Assembly (NCBI GenBank): GCA_029012365.1 | Contig: JAQXLY010000056.1 | Coordinates: 1 to 64,000, forward strand | Length of the DNA stretch: 64,000 nucleotides | Direction of reading: 5' to 3' | Source of the DNA: Lachnospiraceae bacterium | GTDB lineage: Bacteria; Bacillota; Clostridia; Lachnospirales; Lachnospiraceae | Shown: piece by piece, positions 53,788-63,110 of the stretch | Layout of the letters: each line of letters begins with the position of its first letter | Position numbering within the stretch: position 1 is the first letter of the stretch | Notes under the pieces: model-generated | Databases searched by the model: none | What the model was told of the DNA's origin: nothing | What the model saw: only the letters and a program-made list of their open reading frames with translations | Translations under genes and position numbers: made by a program

Positions 53788-55878
53788 TTATCTTACCGGA
53801 CAAACAAAAATGTCATCCACATAGAAATCCGCATTTCCGTCGGTCTCGACATAAATCTCCGCCGAATTTGACTCCTTTGAAAGCTCTGTACGCGCCGTTA
53901 CCTTAGTCCACTCTCCGGAAAGCACCTCTGTCCTTGTAAGCGGCTGCGGTACAGCCCCGTCCAGACCGATTGTAACAAGCCTGTCCTTTGTCTTCACATA
54001 CATGGATACATCCACTGTCATGCCGATATAGGAAGAAATATTGAGCTTTATGGTAGCATCCTTTTCCTGACGGGTTACACAGTAAGAATGGCTCTTTCCG
54101 TCACGGGATTCCTTGTCCGTCACATAACAGAACGGGAGATGTCCCGCACCGCGAATAGCAGCAATATTACTCTTTTCCTCAAAGCTTTCCTCAAGACCAA
54201 TCAATTTCACTTCAATATCATCCACGTAAACCGGACTGTTCTTCTCCGGCTCTGTCTCTGTGGTTCCGAAATTCATCAGCATGGAATGCACATCATTCGG
54301 AATCTTAAAAGTCCCCTGAAGCAATACCCACTCTCCGGAAACCGTATCAACCGAAACCGGCTCCTTATTCACTCCGTCCATTCCTAAAGTAACAGCAAGT
54401 GCCGGACTCTTCACCCATGCACTGATACTGATGGTCTGTCCGATAAAATCGGAAACATCAAAGCTGATACCGCACCAGTCACCGAATCTGCGTTCATTGG
54501 CAAGTGCTGCCTTTCCGCTGTGAACCACTCTGTCCTGAATCTCAATTTCGCCGAAGCCACGCATCTTAAATCCGATATCCTCCGGTTTCAGCGTCTCTGC
54601 TCCTGCCGGTGTCTCAAAATCGTACAACCGGTCAGAGAGATTGATTTCTATCTTCTCCGGCTCACCGAGCTCAGCTCCTGTCAGTGCATATACAAGTCCG
54701 TCGAAGGAACGCTTTGGTGTTAAGTCTCCGTGGAACAGAAGCGGATTAGCTCCGCGAATCCATGAATTATCATCCGTCAGTCCCCAGAACGTAACACTTG
54801 TAAGATTTGCACCTTCCCTTTTCGCTTTAAGCAGCTCCTCAAAAAACTTTTTATAAAAAACTGCCTGATAATACTCCTGGTTCTTGTTCATACAGGTACA
54901 CTTTACATCAAGCTCGGTAATATGAACTTCACTTACCAGTGCGGCATATTCTCTCAATGCAGTCATATATTCATCAACATCATTATTATCACTCAGATGC
55001 CCCTGCATGCCGATTCCGTCAATTAAGCCTTCTCCGATAATACTTCCGTGCTCCCCGGTGCTTCTTTGCAGTGCAGCGATGATTGCAGCCTTCTTATCCG
55101 GCATGAATTCGTTGTAATCATTATAAAACAGCTTCGGCTGAATCTGCTTAAGTGCCTCGTAATCATCCGCAGAAATGCCGTACTGCGAAGCATACTTACG
55201 GGACGTATCTTCTACCGCATCCTTTGCAAAACGAAATGTCCAGTAAATGAAATCATCTCCGATAACCTGATACCAGTAGCTGTTACGAAGTCCCGTTTCC
55301 GTTTTATCCGCAAGCTCAATCGCTTCATTTACCACATCCCATGCATAGATAGTACGCGCATAGTCATGACTGTACATATACTCCATCAACGAATATATGT
55401 AGCTTTTCAGACGCTTTAACATCGTATCCCTGTCAACAAAACATACCGGGTCAAGCTTCTCAAACATTTTCATCATCGGGCGTTCTTTTAAAACCTCCGG
55501 GTCTGTCGGAATCGTTACCGGCTTATACCCCTTGCAGAACACTTCTTTGGAACACTGGCTGTGCCATACCAGCACATGACCTCTCACCGGCATATCGTTT
55601 TCCTTTGCCCAGTCTAACATATCCTTTGCTGCAGAATTAATGACAAACGGTAAATACTCCTCTGTTGCATCAGGACTGGTGAATCCCATATTATAAGCAG
55701 GCTTAAGTTCATTTCCAAACGTCATGCTGTTGAACTGACTCTTCATCAGTGCTTCTTTTGCCGGATTGCCAATTTCATGATTCGTAAATCTCTCGTTAAT
55801 CTTCTCGCAGGCTACACCCATACGAAAATAATCCTTATATAAATCTTTTAAAACAGTATCTCTTTCTTTGCTTTCCAT
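53788..55878 (-). CDS. GH10 endo-beta-1,4-xylanase with two C-terminal carbohydrate-binding-like modules
   Basis: About 696 residues from the ATG at 55878 (GGAGAGG directly upstream). The GH10 barrel spans about 15-400: VRGHVLVWHSQC, acid/base Glu in YAWDVVNEAIEL, LFYNDYNEF and nucleophile Glu in SEVHITELDVKC, then FWGLTDDNSW. Two beta-sandwich modules of CBM4/9/22 type follow (about 410-560 and 565-696). Both show GEW and YVDDI repeats (YVDDIEVKL, FYVDDIFV). No signal peptide or anchor is seen, so it appears cytoplasmic, which is unusual for a CBM-bearing xylanase. It lies 22 bp behind the PBP-GGDEF gene. Confidence 0.92.
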   Translation of the reverse strand: MESKERDTVLKDLYKDYFRMGVACEKINERFTNHEIGNPAKEALMKSQFNSMTFGNELKPAYNMGFTSPDATEEYLPFVINSAAKDMLDWAKENDMPVRGHVLVWHSQCSKEVFCKGYKPVTIPTDPEVLKERPMMKMFEKLDPVCFVDRDTMLKRLKSYIYSLMEYMYSHDYARTIYAWDVVNEAIELADKTETGLRNSYWYQVIGDDFIYWTFRFAKDAVEDTSRKYASQYGISADDYEALKQIQPKLFYNDYNEFMPDKKAAIIAALQRSTGEHGSIIGEGLIDGIGMQGHLSDNNDVDEYMTALREYAALVSEVHITELDVKCTCMNKNQEYYQAVFYKKFFEELLKAKREGANLTSVTFWGLTDDNSWIRGANPLLFHGDLTPKRSFDGLVYALTGAELGEPEKIEINLSDRLYDFETPAGAETLKPEDIGFKMRGFGEIEIQDRVVHSGKAALANERRFGDWCGISFDVSDFIGQTISISAWVKSPALAVTLGMDGVNKEPVSVDTVSGEWVLLQGTFKIPNDVHSMLMNFGTTETEPEKNSPVYVDDIEVKLIGLEESFEEKSNIAAIRGAGHLPFCYVTDKESRDGKSHSYCVTRQEKDATIKLNISSYIGMTVDVSMYVKTKDRLVTIGLDGAVPQPLTRTEVLSGEWTKVTARTELSKESNSAEIYVETDGNADFYVDDIFVCPVR

Positions 55879-55900
55879 ATACCTCTCCATAGTCAGAAAA

Positions 55901-57811
55901 TTACTTTTCGTTTTCAACGATTTTGTGATGAATATCCTTCATTCGGTACATATCCTTATCTGCCATTTGTAAATACTTTTCAATATCACAGTCACCATCC
56001 GGCATAATCTTTACACCGCCGACACTGATTGTGAGCCGGAACTCTATCTCCCGTCGATGTACCTCCTGTGCCAGGCGATTCTCAAGAGAATTGCAGAGCT
56101 CATTTAAATCAAAATCCTCTCCTGATATCCTGCCGCCGATAAAGAACTCGTCACCACCGAATCTTGATACAATCCAATCCTCCGGCAGAGCTGCCTTCAA
56201 AACAGTAGCTACGGTGCGGAGTGCCAAATCTCCGTTGGCATGCCCGTACAGGTCATTAATTGCCTTCATCTTGTCGACATCCACAAGCATGACTATTCCG
56301 ATACCACCGCTCTCCTTCCATTCCCGAAGCATCGGATAGGCAATTTGCTCGCAACCGGCGCGATTATATACACCGGTAAGTACATCCGTTACAGACAGCT
56401 GCGTCAGCTTTCTTGTAAGATCCGCAATCGTAATATTACGTCTTACCTGTTCCAGATACTGATTCATATGTCTGGTCCATATATAAAGCTGATTATCGCA
56501 CGCAATATGCATGTCACCCGTCAGCATGGCAAAGCCGTATGTGCAGGCATCACTGTATACCGGAACATACAGATAAAGTCCGGGGGTCTCCTTCTCGTTT
56601 GAAAAAAGGAACATTGCATCCTTTATATCTTTTGCAATATGCGGCTGCTCTTTTCCTTCTCTTACCAGACCGATTACCTCCATCCGGTCGCTGTAGCCCC
56701 TTGTATGAAGATTCAGGTTGCCCTCCTCTATATGAAAGAACTCCGGGTCCAGACAGAGCATAAAATTCTCTCCCTCCATAGGATGTTCCCTCACAAACAG
56801 CTCGGACAGACTTTTTGACAACTCATCTGCATTCTCTGCCTTGCGGACTGCAAGATAGATATGTCTGAAATGAGAATCGGCCGCCAGACCGTCAATCTCA
56901 TTATTTCGATTAATACGTCCAAGCTGGATATTCTTGTCATAATATTTGTTACTGCTGCTGCAGCCACAGCTTCCACCTGCTACAAACCGTGTTTTCAGCA
57001 TGATGCTCTCTACCGCTTCACCACGTAATAGCCCGGCAAGCATCTCTAAAGCGACGATACCCATCCGCCCCCACTCATGATTAACCGAAGTAATCGACGG
57101 ATGAAACTCCTGTGCATCACGAAGGCAGTCATAGCCTGTCACCATCACATCCTCCGGAACACGATAGTTCAGCTTCTCAAGCTGCTCACAGATTCCCATT
57201 GCCATGATATCATTGGCACATAAAATTGCATCAGGCAGGTCTTTATTTTCCTCCAGCCATTCCAGCATCAGCTCAACGGCAGGATTCTTAGACCAGTCAC
57301 CGTACCTTATGTTCTTCTCAGGAATCACAACCCCGTTCTCCTGTGCCACATCTAACAGTGCCTTCAGTCTTTCTGCATTTTCCAAATGCTCCTTCGGTCC
57401 GCCGATAAACAAAATATTTCTTGCTCCGTGCTCTACAATCACATGCTCCGCAAGGTCATGCATCCCCGCATAATTATCCGTTGAAACGGACACAATATTT
57501 TCCATATTATACTCAATGCTGACCGCCGGAAGTCCCGTTTCTTTCAATTTGTCTGCGAGATATGTAATCTCTCCGGCATAATTAAATGAGTTCGCCAGCA
57601 AAATAGCACCGTCAAAATCCGTCAAATCCGGTAATGTAAAGAGATTTATCTCTCCGAGGTTGTCAGAATACGACCCACCCGGTGTCGAAAAATTAACAAA
57701 AACAAATATGTCCGCATCTTCTTTTTGGGCAGCTTCGGTAATTCCGCATACAACCTCCTGCAAATACTCGCCACCCCAACCGCCGGCAAAAACCGCTATT
57801 TTCTTTTTCAT
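55901..57811 (-). CDS. LacI-type periplasmic-binding-fold sensor fused to a GGDEF diguanylate cyclase
   Basis: About 636 residues from the ATG at 57811 (AAGGGGG upstream). Residues 1-285 are a LacI-family sugar-binding fold without its helix-turn-helix (FVNFSTPGGSYSDNLGE, DGAILLANSFNYAG, FIGGPKEHLENAERLKAL, ILCANDIMAMGICEQLEKL, MVTGYDCLRDAQEFHPSITS). A GAF-like middle section runs to about 470. The GGDEF domain has DVLTGVYNRAGCEQIA and the active motif SRFGGDEFFIG. It should make c-di-GMP in response to a sugar in the cytoplasm. Linked to the GH10 gene in one transcription unit, suggesting xylan as cue. Confidence 0.9.
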   Translation of the reverse strand: MKKKIAVFAGGWGGEYLQEVVCGITEAAQKEDADIFVFVNFSTPGGSYSDNLGEINLFTLPDLTDFDGAILLANSFNYAGEITYLADKLKETGLPAVSIEYNMENIVSVSTDNYAGMHDLAEHVIVEHGARNILFIGGPKEHLENAERLKALLDVAQENGVVIPEKNIRYGDWSKNPAVELMLEWLEENKDLPDAILCANDIMAMGICEQLEKLNYRVPEDVMVTGYDCLRDAQEFHPSITSVNHEWGRMGIVALEMLAGLLRGEAVESIMLKTRFVAGGSCGCSSSNKYYDKNIQLGRINRNNEIDGLAADSHFRHIYLAVRKAENADELSKSLSELFVREHPMEGENFMLCLDPEFFHIEEGNLNLHTRGYSDRMEVIGLVREGKEQPHIAKDIKDAMFLFSNEKETPGLYLYVPVYSDACTYGFAMLTGDMHIACDNQLYIWTRHMNQYLEQVRRNITIADLTRKLTQLSVTDVLTGVYNRAGCEQIAYPMLREWKESGGIGIVMLVDVDKMKAINDLYGHANGDLALRTVATVLKAALPEDWIVSRFGGDEFFIGGRISGEDFDLNELCNSLENRLAQEVHRREIEFRLTISVGGVKIMPDGDCDIEKYLQMADKDMYRMKDIHHKIVENEK

Positions 57812-57898
57812 CGTATCCCCCTTAAGCAAAAAATACACATGTACAATTCCTTTTTAACATTATAACGCAGTATGAAATTAATTACAACAAAATTGTAA

Positions 57899-58468
57899 CT
57901 ATTTCTTTCTCTTTTGTACCGAATACCCAAACTTTCCGAGCCTTTCCCCAAGCAGAAAATACTCTCCGTGGGAATAGCTGACCAGCCCGGTACTGTTTAG
58001 CTCAAACTTTCCGGACTCGTTTAAATACGCATCCTCCACTGTCACACCTGCTACCTCTCCGACAAACATGGTATGACTCCCAAGCGGCAGAGTCTGTACG
58101 ACCCTGCACTCAATGTTTACCGGGCTTTCCGCAATTCCCGGTGCGCTTACCCTCTGAGAGACAAGGGGGGTCAACTTCATTTCTTTATACTTGTCAACCT
58201 CTCTGCCGGATTTTACCCCACAGTAGTCCGTTGCAAATACCAAATCCTTTGTTACAAGGTTTACCACGAACTCTCCGGTTTCCCGGATGATGTCATAGGA
58301 ATACCGTTCCGGGCGCACGGAAATAGAGAGCATGGCAGGGTCGGAACACACGGTTCCCGCCCACGCCACGGTAATAATATTCGGCCGTTCTCCCTTCCGC
58401 CCGCAGCTCACCATGACTGCCGGCACCGGATAGAGCATATTTCCGGGCTTCCAGTATTGTTTTGCCAT
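57899..58468 (-). CDS. Flavin reductase family protein
   Basis: About 189 residues from the ATG at 58468 (AAAGGAG upstream). A flavoredoxin-like split-barrel: YPVPAVMVSCGRKGERPNII, VAWAGTVCSDPAMLSISVRPERYSY, and the conserved GEFVVNLVT and HTMFVGEVAGV. It binds FMN and reduces flavins or related electron acceptors. Behind the UDP-sugar pyrophosphorylase gene on the same strand; the link between the two is not obvious. Confidence 0.88.
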   Translation of the reverse strand: MAKQYWKPGNMLYPVPAVMVSCGRKGERPNIITVAWAGTVCSDPAMLSISVRPERYSYDIIRETGEFVVNLVTKDLVFATDYCGVKSGREVDKYKEMKLTPLVSQRVSAPGIAESPVNIECRVVQTLPLGSHTMFVGEVAGVTVEDAYLNESGKFELNSTGLVSYSHGEYFLLGERLGKFGYSVQKRKK

Positions 58469-58508
58469 ATCTGCTCCTTTCAAAGCCTCTGTATTCTTTC
58501 CTGCCGTA

Positions 58509-59735
58509 CTACAGCTCCACTCCGTTTTGCTTTAACAATGCTCTTGCACTTTCTACGGAATCCACGCCGGTTGGGTTCTTAATCGGAGCAAACTCTCTTT
58601 CACGTACTACCTCATACACCAGACAGCTGTCAAGCATATGAATCATATCAAGAACAAGGCTCTCGTATTTATATCCGTTCGGCTTCTCCGGCTTTACGGT
58701 TTCCCCGGCCTCATTCATGTACGGAATCTTTTTTTCAACAATATGTAACGGCATTTCACGACCTACAATTTCCTCTAAGTCCTTTACCCGGAATAAGTAG
58801 TTCAAAATAACACCGTAGTTGTATGCCGGTTCACCTGCCGCATCCTTTGCTTCCATCAGTTCCTTTGTCAGCTCGTAATATTCCACAATGGATGGTCTGC
58901 CGTCCTCTAAGCACATTACGCCTACCTTTTCATCGGGAGCAGCTTTTTTGATTACCTTTGCACCTACGGCGCAGTGATTCTCTGCCGTAGCGCCTACAAA
59001 GCATGGGTCTGCAATGCGCTGCAATACATTGTCCACCGCGAAAATATTCAACCACTCGATACCTGCCTTATGTACAATATCAAGCACTCCGGCACGCTTC
59101 ATGGAAGAGAACCAGCCGCCGTTGCCGTTCGGTGAAGCAGACATTAATCCCTTTGTCTCCATATATACTTTTCCGCTATAATCGGAAGCCGGTGCCATAT
59201 CCTGCATAAAAAAGGTCACATAGCTTTCATCATAGCCGAAGAAATTCTTTTCCTTGAAAAATGAAACCGTCTTTTCATGGTTTTTCTCACTGGTCATAAT
59301 AAATAAATGGATATAATTTCCTGCCTGTTCCACTACATCCAGAAGATTTCGTATCAGACGTTCAAAAATATACACGTCCTTTGTTAATCCGATGTTATAC
59401 ATTCCCTTCGGATTGTCTGAGCCGAGTCTTGTTCCCATTCCTCCCGCAAGAAGAACCGCTCCGACCTTTCCGGCACGAATCATCCCGATACCCTTATTCG
59501 TATACTCTTCTTTCTTTTCCGCTATCTCGGACAGCTTCATTGCCGGGATAGGCGTAATCACGCCGCGCTTCTGCTCCTTATCGCCTTTCGCTGCCTTTGC
59601 AAGTACCGAAAAATCCGTCTGCTCTATCTGTTGTAAAAGGGCAGCCTTCCCTTCCCCGGAAAGCTCATCAAAATACTCCAAAACATGCTCCTGTCCGTAC
59701 TGACTTAACTTCTTTAACGCCTCATCATACTTCAT
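58509..59735 (-). CDS. UDP-sugar pyrophosphorylase (UDPGP family)
   Basis: About 408 residues from the ATG at 59735 (GGAGG 8 nt upstream). The nucleotide-binding loop is VLLAGGMGTRLGSDNPKGMY. LFIMTSEKNHEKTVSFFKEK, the uridine-binding GNGGWFSSM and FAVDNVLQRIADP match eukaryotic-type UDP-GlcNAc/UDP-glucose pyrophosphorylases. It makes UDP-GlcNAc, UDP-Glc or a similar activated sugar. The LicD-type genes upstream suggest supply for surface polysaccharide. Specificity cannot be read. Confidence 0.9.
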   Translation of the reverse strand: MKYDEALKKLSQYGQEHVLEYFDELSGEGKAALLQQIEQTDFSVLAKAAKGDKEQKRGVITPIPAMKLSEIAEKKEEYTNKGIGMIRAGKVGAVLLAGGMGTRLGSDNPKGMYNIGLTKDVYIFERLIRNLLDVVEQAGNYIHLFIMTSEKNHEKTVSFFKEKNFFGYDESYVTFFMQDMAPASDYSGKVYMETKGLMSASPNGNGGWFSSMKRAGVLDIVHKAGIEWLNIFAVDNVLQRIADPCFVGATAENHCAVGAKVIKKAAPDEKVGVMCLEDGRPSIVEYYELTKELMEAKDAAGEPAYNYGVILNYLFRVKDLEEIVGREMPLHIVEKKIPYMNEAGETVKPEKPNGYKYESLVLDMIHMLDSCLVYEVVREREFAPIKNPTGVDSVESARALLKQNGVEL

Positions 59736-59758
59736 TTTACTATCCTCCGGATACAAAA

Positions 59759-60664
59759 TTATATTTTTTCTTTATAGGATTGTTCCAATTCTATCACCGC
59801 TGCCGGATGTCCTCCCCGAAGCTCCCTTGCCGGAGGTATCATATAATCTGTCCCATACAGTGCTGTCAGATAAGCTGCACTGTCCACCGGTCCAAAGAAA
59901 AAATGACCCTCGAACTCGTATTCCGTGCTTCTCCCTTCCGGCTGCGCTTCAATCTGTTCCCCCCTGCGCAAATCGAAGGCAAAATACTTCCGTTGTCTGA
60001 TTTCTCCGTCAAATACTCTTCTCGGAATGGATTCCCTGCGCCCCCAGTGTCCGAGATAATTGGAAAACCGCGCTTCTCCCCACTGTGGAAACCACTCTTT
60101 CTTTTCCCCGTAAGCTTTCACCACCCCGTCCAGACGTTTTACCAGTGACTCTGCATCGGTATGCTTTACGATTTCTCTCATTAACATACGTTTTGCAGGA
60201 TTTTTCACCGCCCCCGGCTCCGCAATATGCGCATATAACAGCTTTTTTCCGAACCTTACACGCAATTCCTTCCAAATACGCAAAGGTAACACATTTACGT
60301 CCGCATCCAGCGGAAAGACGTCAATATAAACACCTCCTGTATACCCGGTTCCGCTTCTTCGCCTTTCTATACATGTAGTCCGTTCATCCTCCAGCCTTGC
60401 AAAGGCATAAGGCACCCCGACTTCTTTTGAAAAATGACGGAGTCTGAAACCCTCCGGAAATTTGTCTTCCGGCAAGGCCAGCAACCGCTCATATTCCTTA
60501 CGTGGCAATCCGAAATCCGCATCATCATCCCACGGAATGAAACCCTTATGACGAATTGCACCAAGCATGGTGCCTCCTAACATATAATAATGAAACTCAT
60601 TTTCACGACATACCCGGTCAAACACCTTCATAATCGCAAAAATCTTTTCCTGCAACCCTGTCAT
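59759..60664 (-). CDS. LicD family nucleotidyltransferase-fold protein
   Basis: About 301 residues from the ATG at 60664 (AAAGGA upstream; an earlier TTG is possible). The LicD signature FHYYMLGGTMLGAIRHKGFI and PWDDDADFGLPRKEYERL carries the metal-binding DDD. LicD proteins attach phosphocholine or another phospho-substituent to surface glycans. It follows a larger LicD fusion protein, so the pair decorates a cell-surface polymer, perhaps teichoic acid. Confidence 0.88.
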   Translation of the reverse strand: MTGLQEKIFAIMKVFDRVCRENEFHYYMLGGTMLGAIRHKGFIPWDDDADFGLPRKEYERLLALPEDKFPEGFRLRHFSKEVGVPYAFARLEDERTTCIERRRSGTGYTGGVYIDVFPLDADVNVLPLRIWKELRVRFGKKLLYAHIAEPGAVKNPAKRMLMREIVKHTDAESLVKRLDGVVKAYGEKKEWFPQWGEARFSNYLGHWGRRESIPRRVFDGEIRQRKYFAFDLRRGEQIEAQPEGRSTEYEFEGHFFFGPVDSAAYLTALYGTDYMIPPARELRGGHPAAVIELEQSYKEKI

Positions 60665-60719
60665 GGACTCATTATCCTTTCTTTTGAAGTTCAAAACCGT
60701 CTGTCCGGACAAACCTGTA

Positions 60720-62597
60720 TCAGTCCGTCGGAAGCTTTTTTATACACGGCTTATAATGCACCTTCCGCTCCGACTCCGGAGGAAGGCTGCGATAGTCTCC
60801 GAACATGTGGGTAAGATAATCCTCCCACCTCTTCGGACCGCGCAGTTTCATTCCCTCAAATTCCCATAAGCTGTATTCATCATATGTTTCACCGAAATAC
60901 TCTCTCGGAACTATCTCCTTTGTCTTATACGCTCCTGTCAGTGTCCCCGCATACTTCGCTTTTTCCGCATCCTGCGCATCAAACAGCCGGTCCATCAGAC
61001 GATATACACGCTTTATCTCCAGCAGGTGATATAAGCGCAGTGCTCTGACAACACGCAAAACCGCCTGTTCCCACTTAGGGCGGCTGGTACGAATCCCGGT
61101 ATTCACATTTGCCGTACCGCAAAGGAACCGAAGTCCCATTGCCTTTGCAAAATAAAGCTTTCTCTTTGGCTCATTATCCGGAGTACCGTCAATCGGCAGA
61201 ATATCAATTAAATACCCTTTTCTGACTGTTTTATCCTCTAACAGCTCCTCGTAAAGCTCCACCTTCGTAGCACAGACCTTTGCGAAATAGCTTTTAAACA
61301 TCTCGTCCGTCTGCCAGCTTTCAATACGGTAATCTTCACCTAAAGCCTCCTGTGCCTCTCCGGATTTCACCAATTCGATTAGCCTGTCATAATCCATACG
61401 CGGCATTGCCACATCCACATCATCATCCCATGGAATAAAGCCTCCGTGCCTGACCGCTCCGAGAAGCGTACCTCCGATGGCATAATACCGTAATCCGTAT
61501 CTCTCACAGAGCCCTAAAAAAGCCTTTAAAGCTCCCAGCTCCAATGTATGCAGCTCCTCTAATGCCCTCGCACGTTCCGTTTCTTTTTCCGGCTCCGTAC
61601 AGCCTTGTTTCATCTCGTTATTCTTCCGTTTTTTTCTCTTTTCCCAGTATGCAGGCTGTAGCGTACATCCGAGAACAATCCGTTCCGGAAGACTCCGGTA
61701 ATGTTTTCCGAGGAAAAATCCTACATAACGCGCCACCGCATCCGCCAGAAAACAAATCAAATCCCCATAACACTTTTCAGACACACAAACCTCTGCTGCG
61801 CCCTTCACATAACGAAGTCCCTCCTTCTCGGAGCTTACCTTTCGGAATACGTCCGGATAATCTGCCTGGGATACAGCCAAATCAAAGCTTCGTTTAAACT
61901 GCGCCTTTAATCCGTAATTGTGCGTATGATATACCTCCGCTCCGGCACAATAACAGATTGCGCCTCCGTTCTCTATTACCGAAGCTCCGTAAATCATATC
62001 CTCATTAAAAATCGTATCGGTTACAAAACCGCCAAGCTCCTCATAACGACTCCTGCGGTACATTGCACAGGCATTTGAAATCATATATGTCTTTATTCCC
62101 AGACGCGCCTTGTCCTTCTTTGTCTTCGTAACAGAAGTCTCCGGGTAGTTATGCAAACGCAGATACTTTTCCGTAAAGGTAGCACCTTCCTCTGCTATCT
62201 GCCTTGCATAAGCAGCATCCACCTCCGGCTCATCAAAACACTGCAATAGTCTTTCAATCAGAAAAACATCTGCCGGTATCGCATCCTGTGTCATGCAAAG
62301 AAAAAAATCCGAATCAGAGTATTTTCTCACTGCAAGGTTCCTTGTGCCGCCGTGGTCATAGTCCTTTTTTTCCACCCTGACAATCTTTATCTGCACAACG
62401 TCCGTTTCTTTTCTGTCGTTCTTTGCGGCAACCTTCTCCACCCGCTCACGAAGCTCCCTTACCGTAAAGTCCTCTGCCTCCGTATTCATCAGAATAATCT
62501 TTGCCGGGCGTACAGTCTGCCGTAACAGCATTGCAAGCATCCGTTCCAGTTTTTTATCTGCCTTATAAACCGGTATAATTACATCAGGTCGTTCCAT
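60720..62597 (-). CDS. GT2 glycosyltransferase fused to a LicD domain
   Basis: About 625 residues from the ATG at 62597 (GGAGG upstream). Residues 1-325 are a GT-A family 2 glycosyltransferase related to rhamnosyltransferases (PDVIIPVYKADKKLERMLAM, YDHGGTRNLAVR, FFLCMTQDAIPAD, FNEDMIYGASVIENGG, EVYHTHNYGLKAQFKRSFDL). Residues about 345-625 are a LicD domain (YYAIGGTLLGAVRHGGFI, PWDDDVDVAMPRMDYDRL). A single chain that adds a sugar and then phospho-decorates it is plausible. Head of the 62.6-58.5 kb group with a second LicD and the pyrophosphorylase. Confidence 0.9.
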   Translation of the reverse strand: MERPDVIIPVYKADKKLERMLAMLLRQTVRPAKIILMNTEAEDFTVRELRERVEKVAAKNDRKETDVVQIKIVRVEKKDYDHGGTRNLAVRKYSDSDFFLCMTQDAIPADVFLIERLLQCFDEPEVDAAYARQIAEEGATFTEKYLRLHNYPETSVTKTKKDKARLGIKTYMISNACAMYRRSRYEELGGFVTDTIFNEDMIYGASVIENGGAICYCAGAEVYHTHNYGLKAQFKRSFDLAVSQADYPDVFRKVSSEKEGLRYVKGAAEVCVSEKCYGDLICFLADAVARYVGFFLGKHYRSLPERIVLGCTLQPAYWEKRKKRKNNEMKQGCTEPEKETERARALEELHTLELGALKAFLGLCERYGLRYYAIGGTLLGAVRHGGFIPWDDDVDVAMPRMDYDRLIELVKSGEAQEALGEDYRIESWQTDEMFKSYFAKVCATKVELYEELLEDKTVRKGYLIDILPIDGTPDNEPKRKLYFAKAMGLRFLCGTANVNTGIRTSRPKWEQAVLRVVRALRLYHLLEIKRVYRLMDRLFDAQDAEKAKYAGTLTGAYKTKEIVPREYFGETYDEYSLWEFEGMKLRGPKRWEDYLTHMFGDYRSLPPESERKVHYKPCIKKLPTD

Positions 62598-62767
62598 ATG
62601 CACCTCCTAGCTCTCCATTATTATCATACATCACCCTCCCCGGAATTACAAGAAAAAAGAGGATTCGTCCGATAACTTTTTTGAAAAGAAGTTAAGAAAA
62701 CGCAGAAACACGGTCAAGCAAGGGTGCATACGATATGTTGTAAATAAAATTTCTGGAGGAAATCTTC

Positions 62768-63010
62768 ATGGGAAACTTAACTAATTGCGGAATTGGCGGC
62801 GGCAACAACGGAAATTGCTGCTGGATTATCATTTTATTGCTTCTGTTCTGTGGCTGCGGCAACGGCATCGGCGGTGGCAACAACGGCTGCGGCTGTGACT
62901 GCGATTGTGGCTGCGGTAACGGCGTAGGCGGTGGCATGTTCGGTGGCGACTGCTGCTGGATTATCATCCTCTTAATCCTCTTCTGCGGCTGCGGTAACAA
63001 CTGCTGCTAG
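62768..63010 (+). CDS. Small Gly/Cys-rich hydrophobic protein (chorion-class high-Cys type)
   Basis: 80 residues made of two copies of one unit: a Gly/Asn stretch, then CCWIIILL.LFCGCG. The first repeat has NCCWIIILLLLFCGCGNGIG (about 17-36) and the second DCCWIIILLILFCGCGNNCC (about 61-80). Seventeen Cys flank hydrophobic segments that could lie in the membrane. Proteins like this are annotated as chorion class high-cysteine protein in Lachnospiraceae; their role is unknown. CTGGAGGA precedes the ATG, and a terminator follows, so it is a stand-alone gene. Confidence 0.75.
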   Translation: MGNLTNCGIGGGNNGNCCWIIILLLLFCGCGNGIGGGNNGCGCDCDCGCGNGVGGGMFGGDCCWIIILLILFCGCGNNCC

Positions 63011-63042
63011 GATATTCCGCCCGGCAATTCAGTTCAACATCG

Positions 63043-63078
63043 AAAAAGAGGCTGTCGCAATTCGCGGCAGCCTCTTTC
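63043..63078. terminator. Bidirectional terminator between the Gly/Cys-rich gene and the amino-acid binding protein
   Basis: AAAGAGGCTG and CAGCCTCTTT form a 10-bp stem with a GTCGC/GCGGC extension. T-runs follow in both directions, so it serves both convergent genes. Confidence 0.8.
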
Positions 63079-63110
63079 TCTTATGGACTGTACATTTTTC
63101 CTATTACATT

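Noticed and set aside
62692..63000. Pro/Gln-rich open frame on the minus strand
   Set aside because: It is the reverse complement of the Gly/Cys-rich gene; the repeated composition is a mirror of that gene, with no ribosome site.
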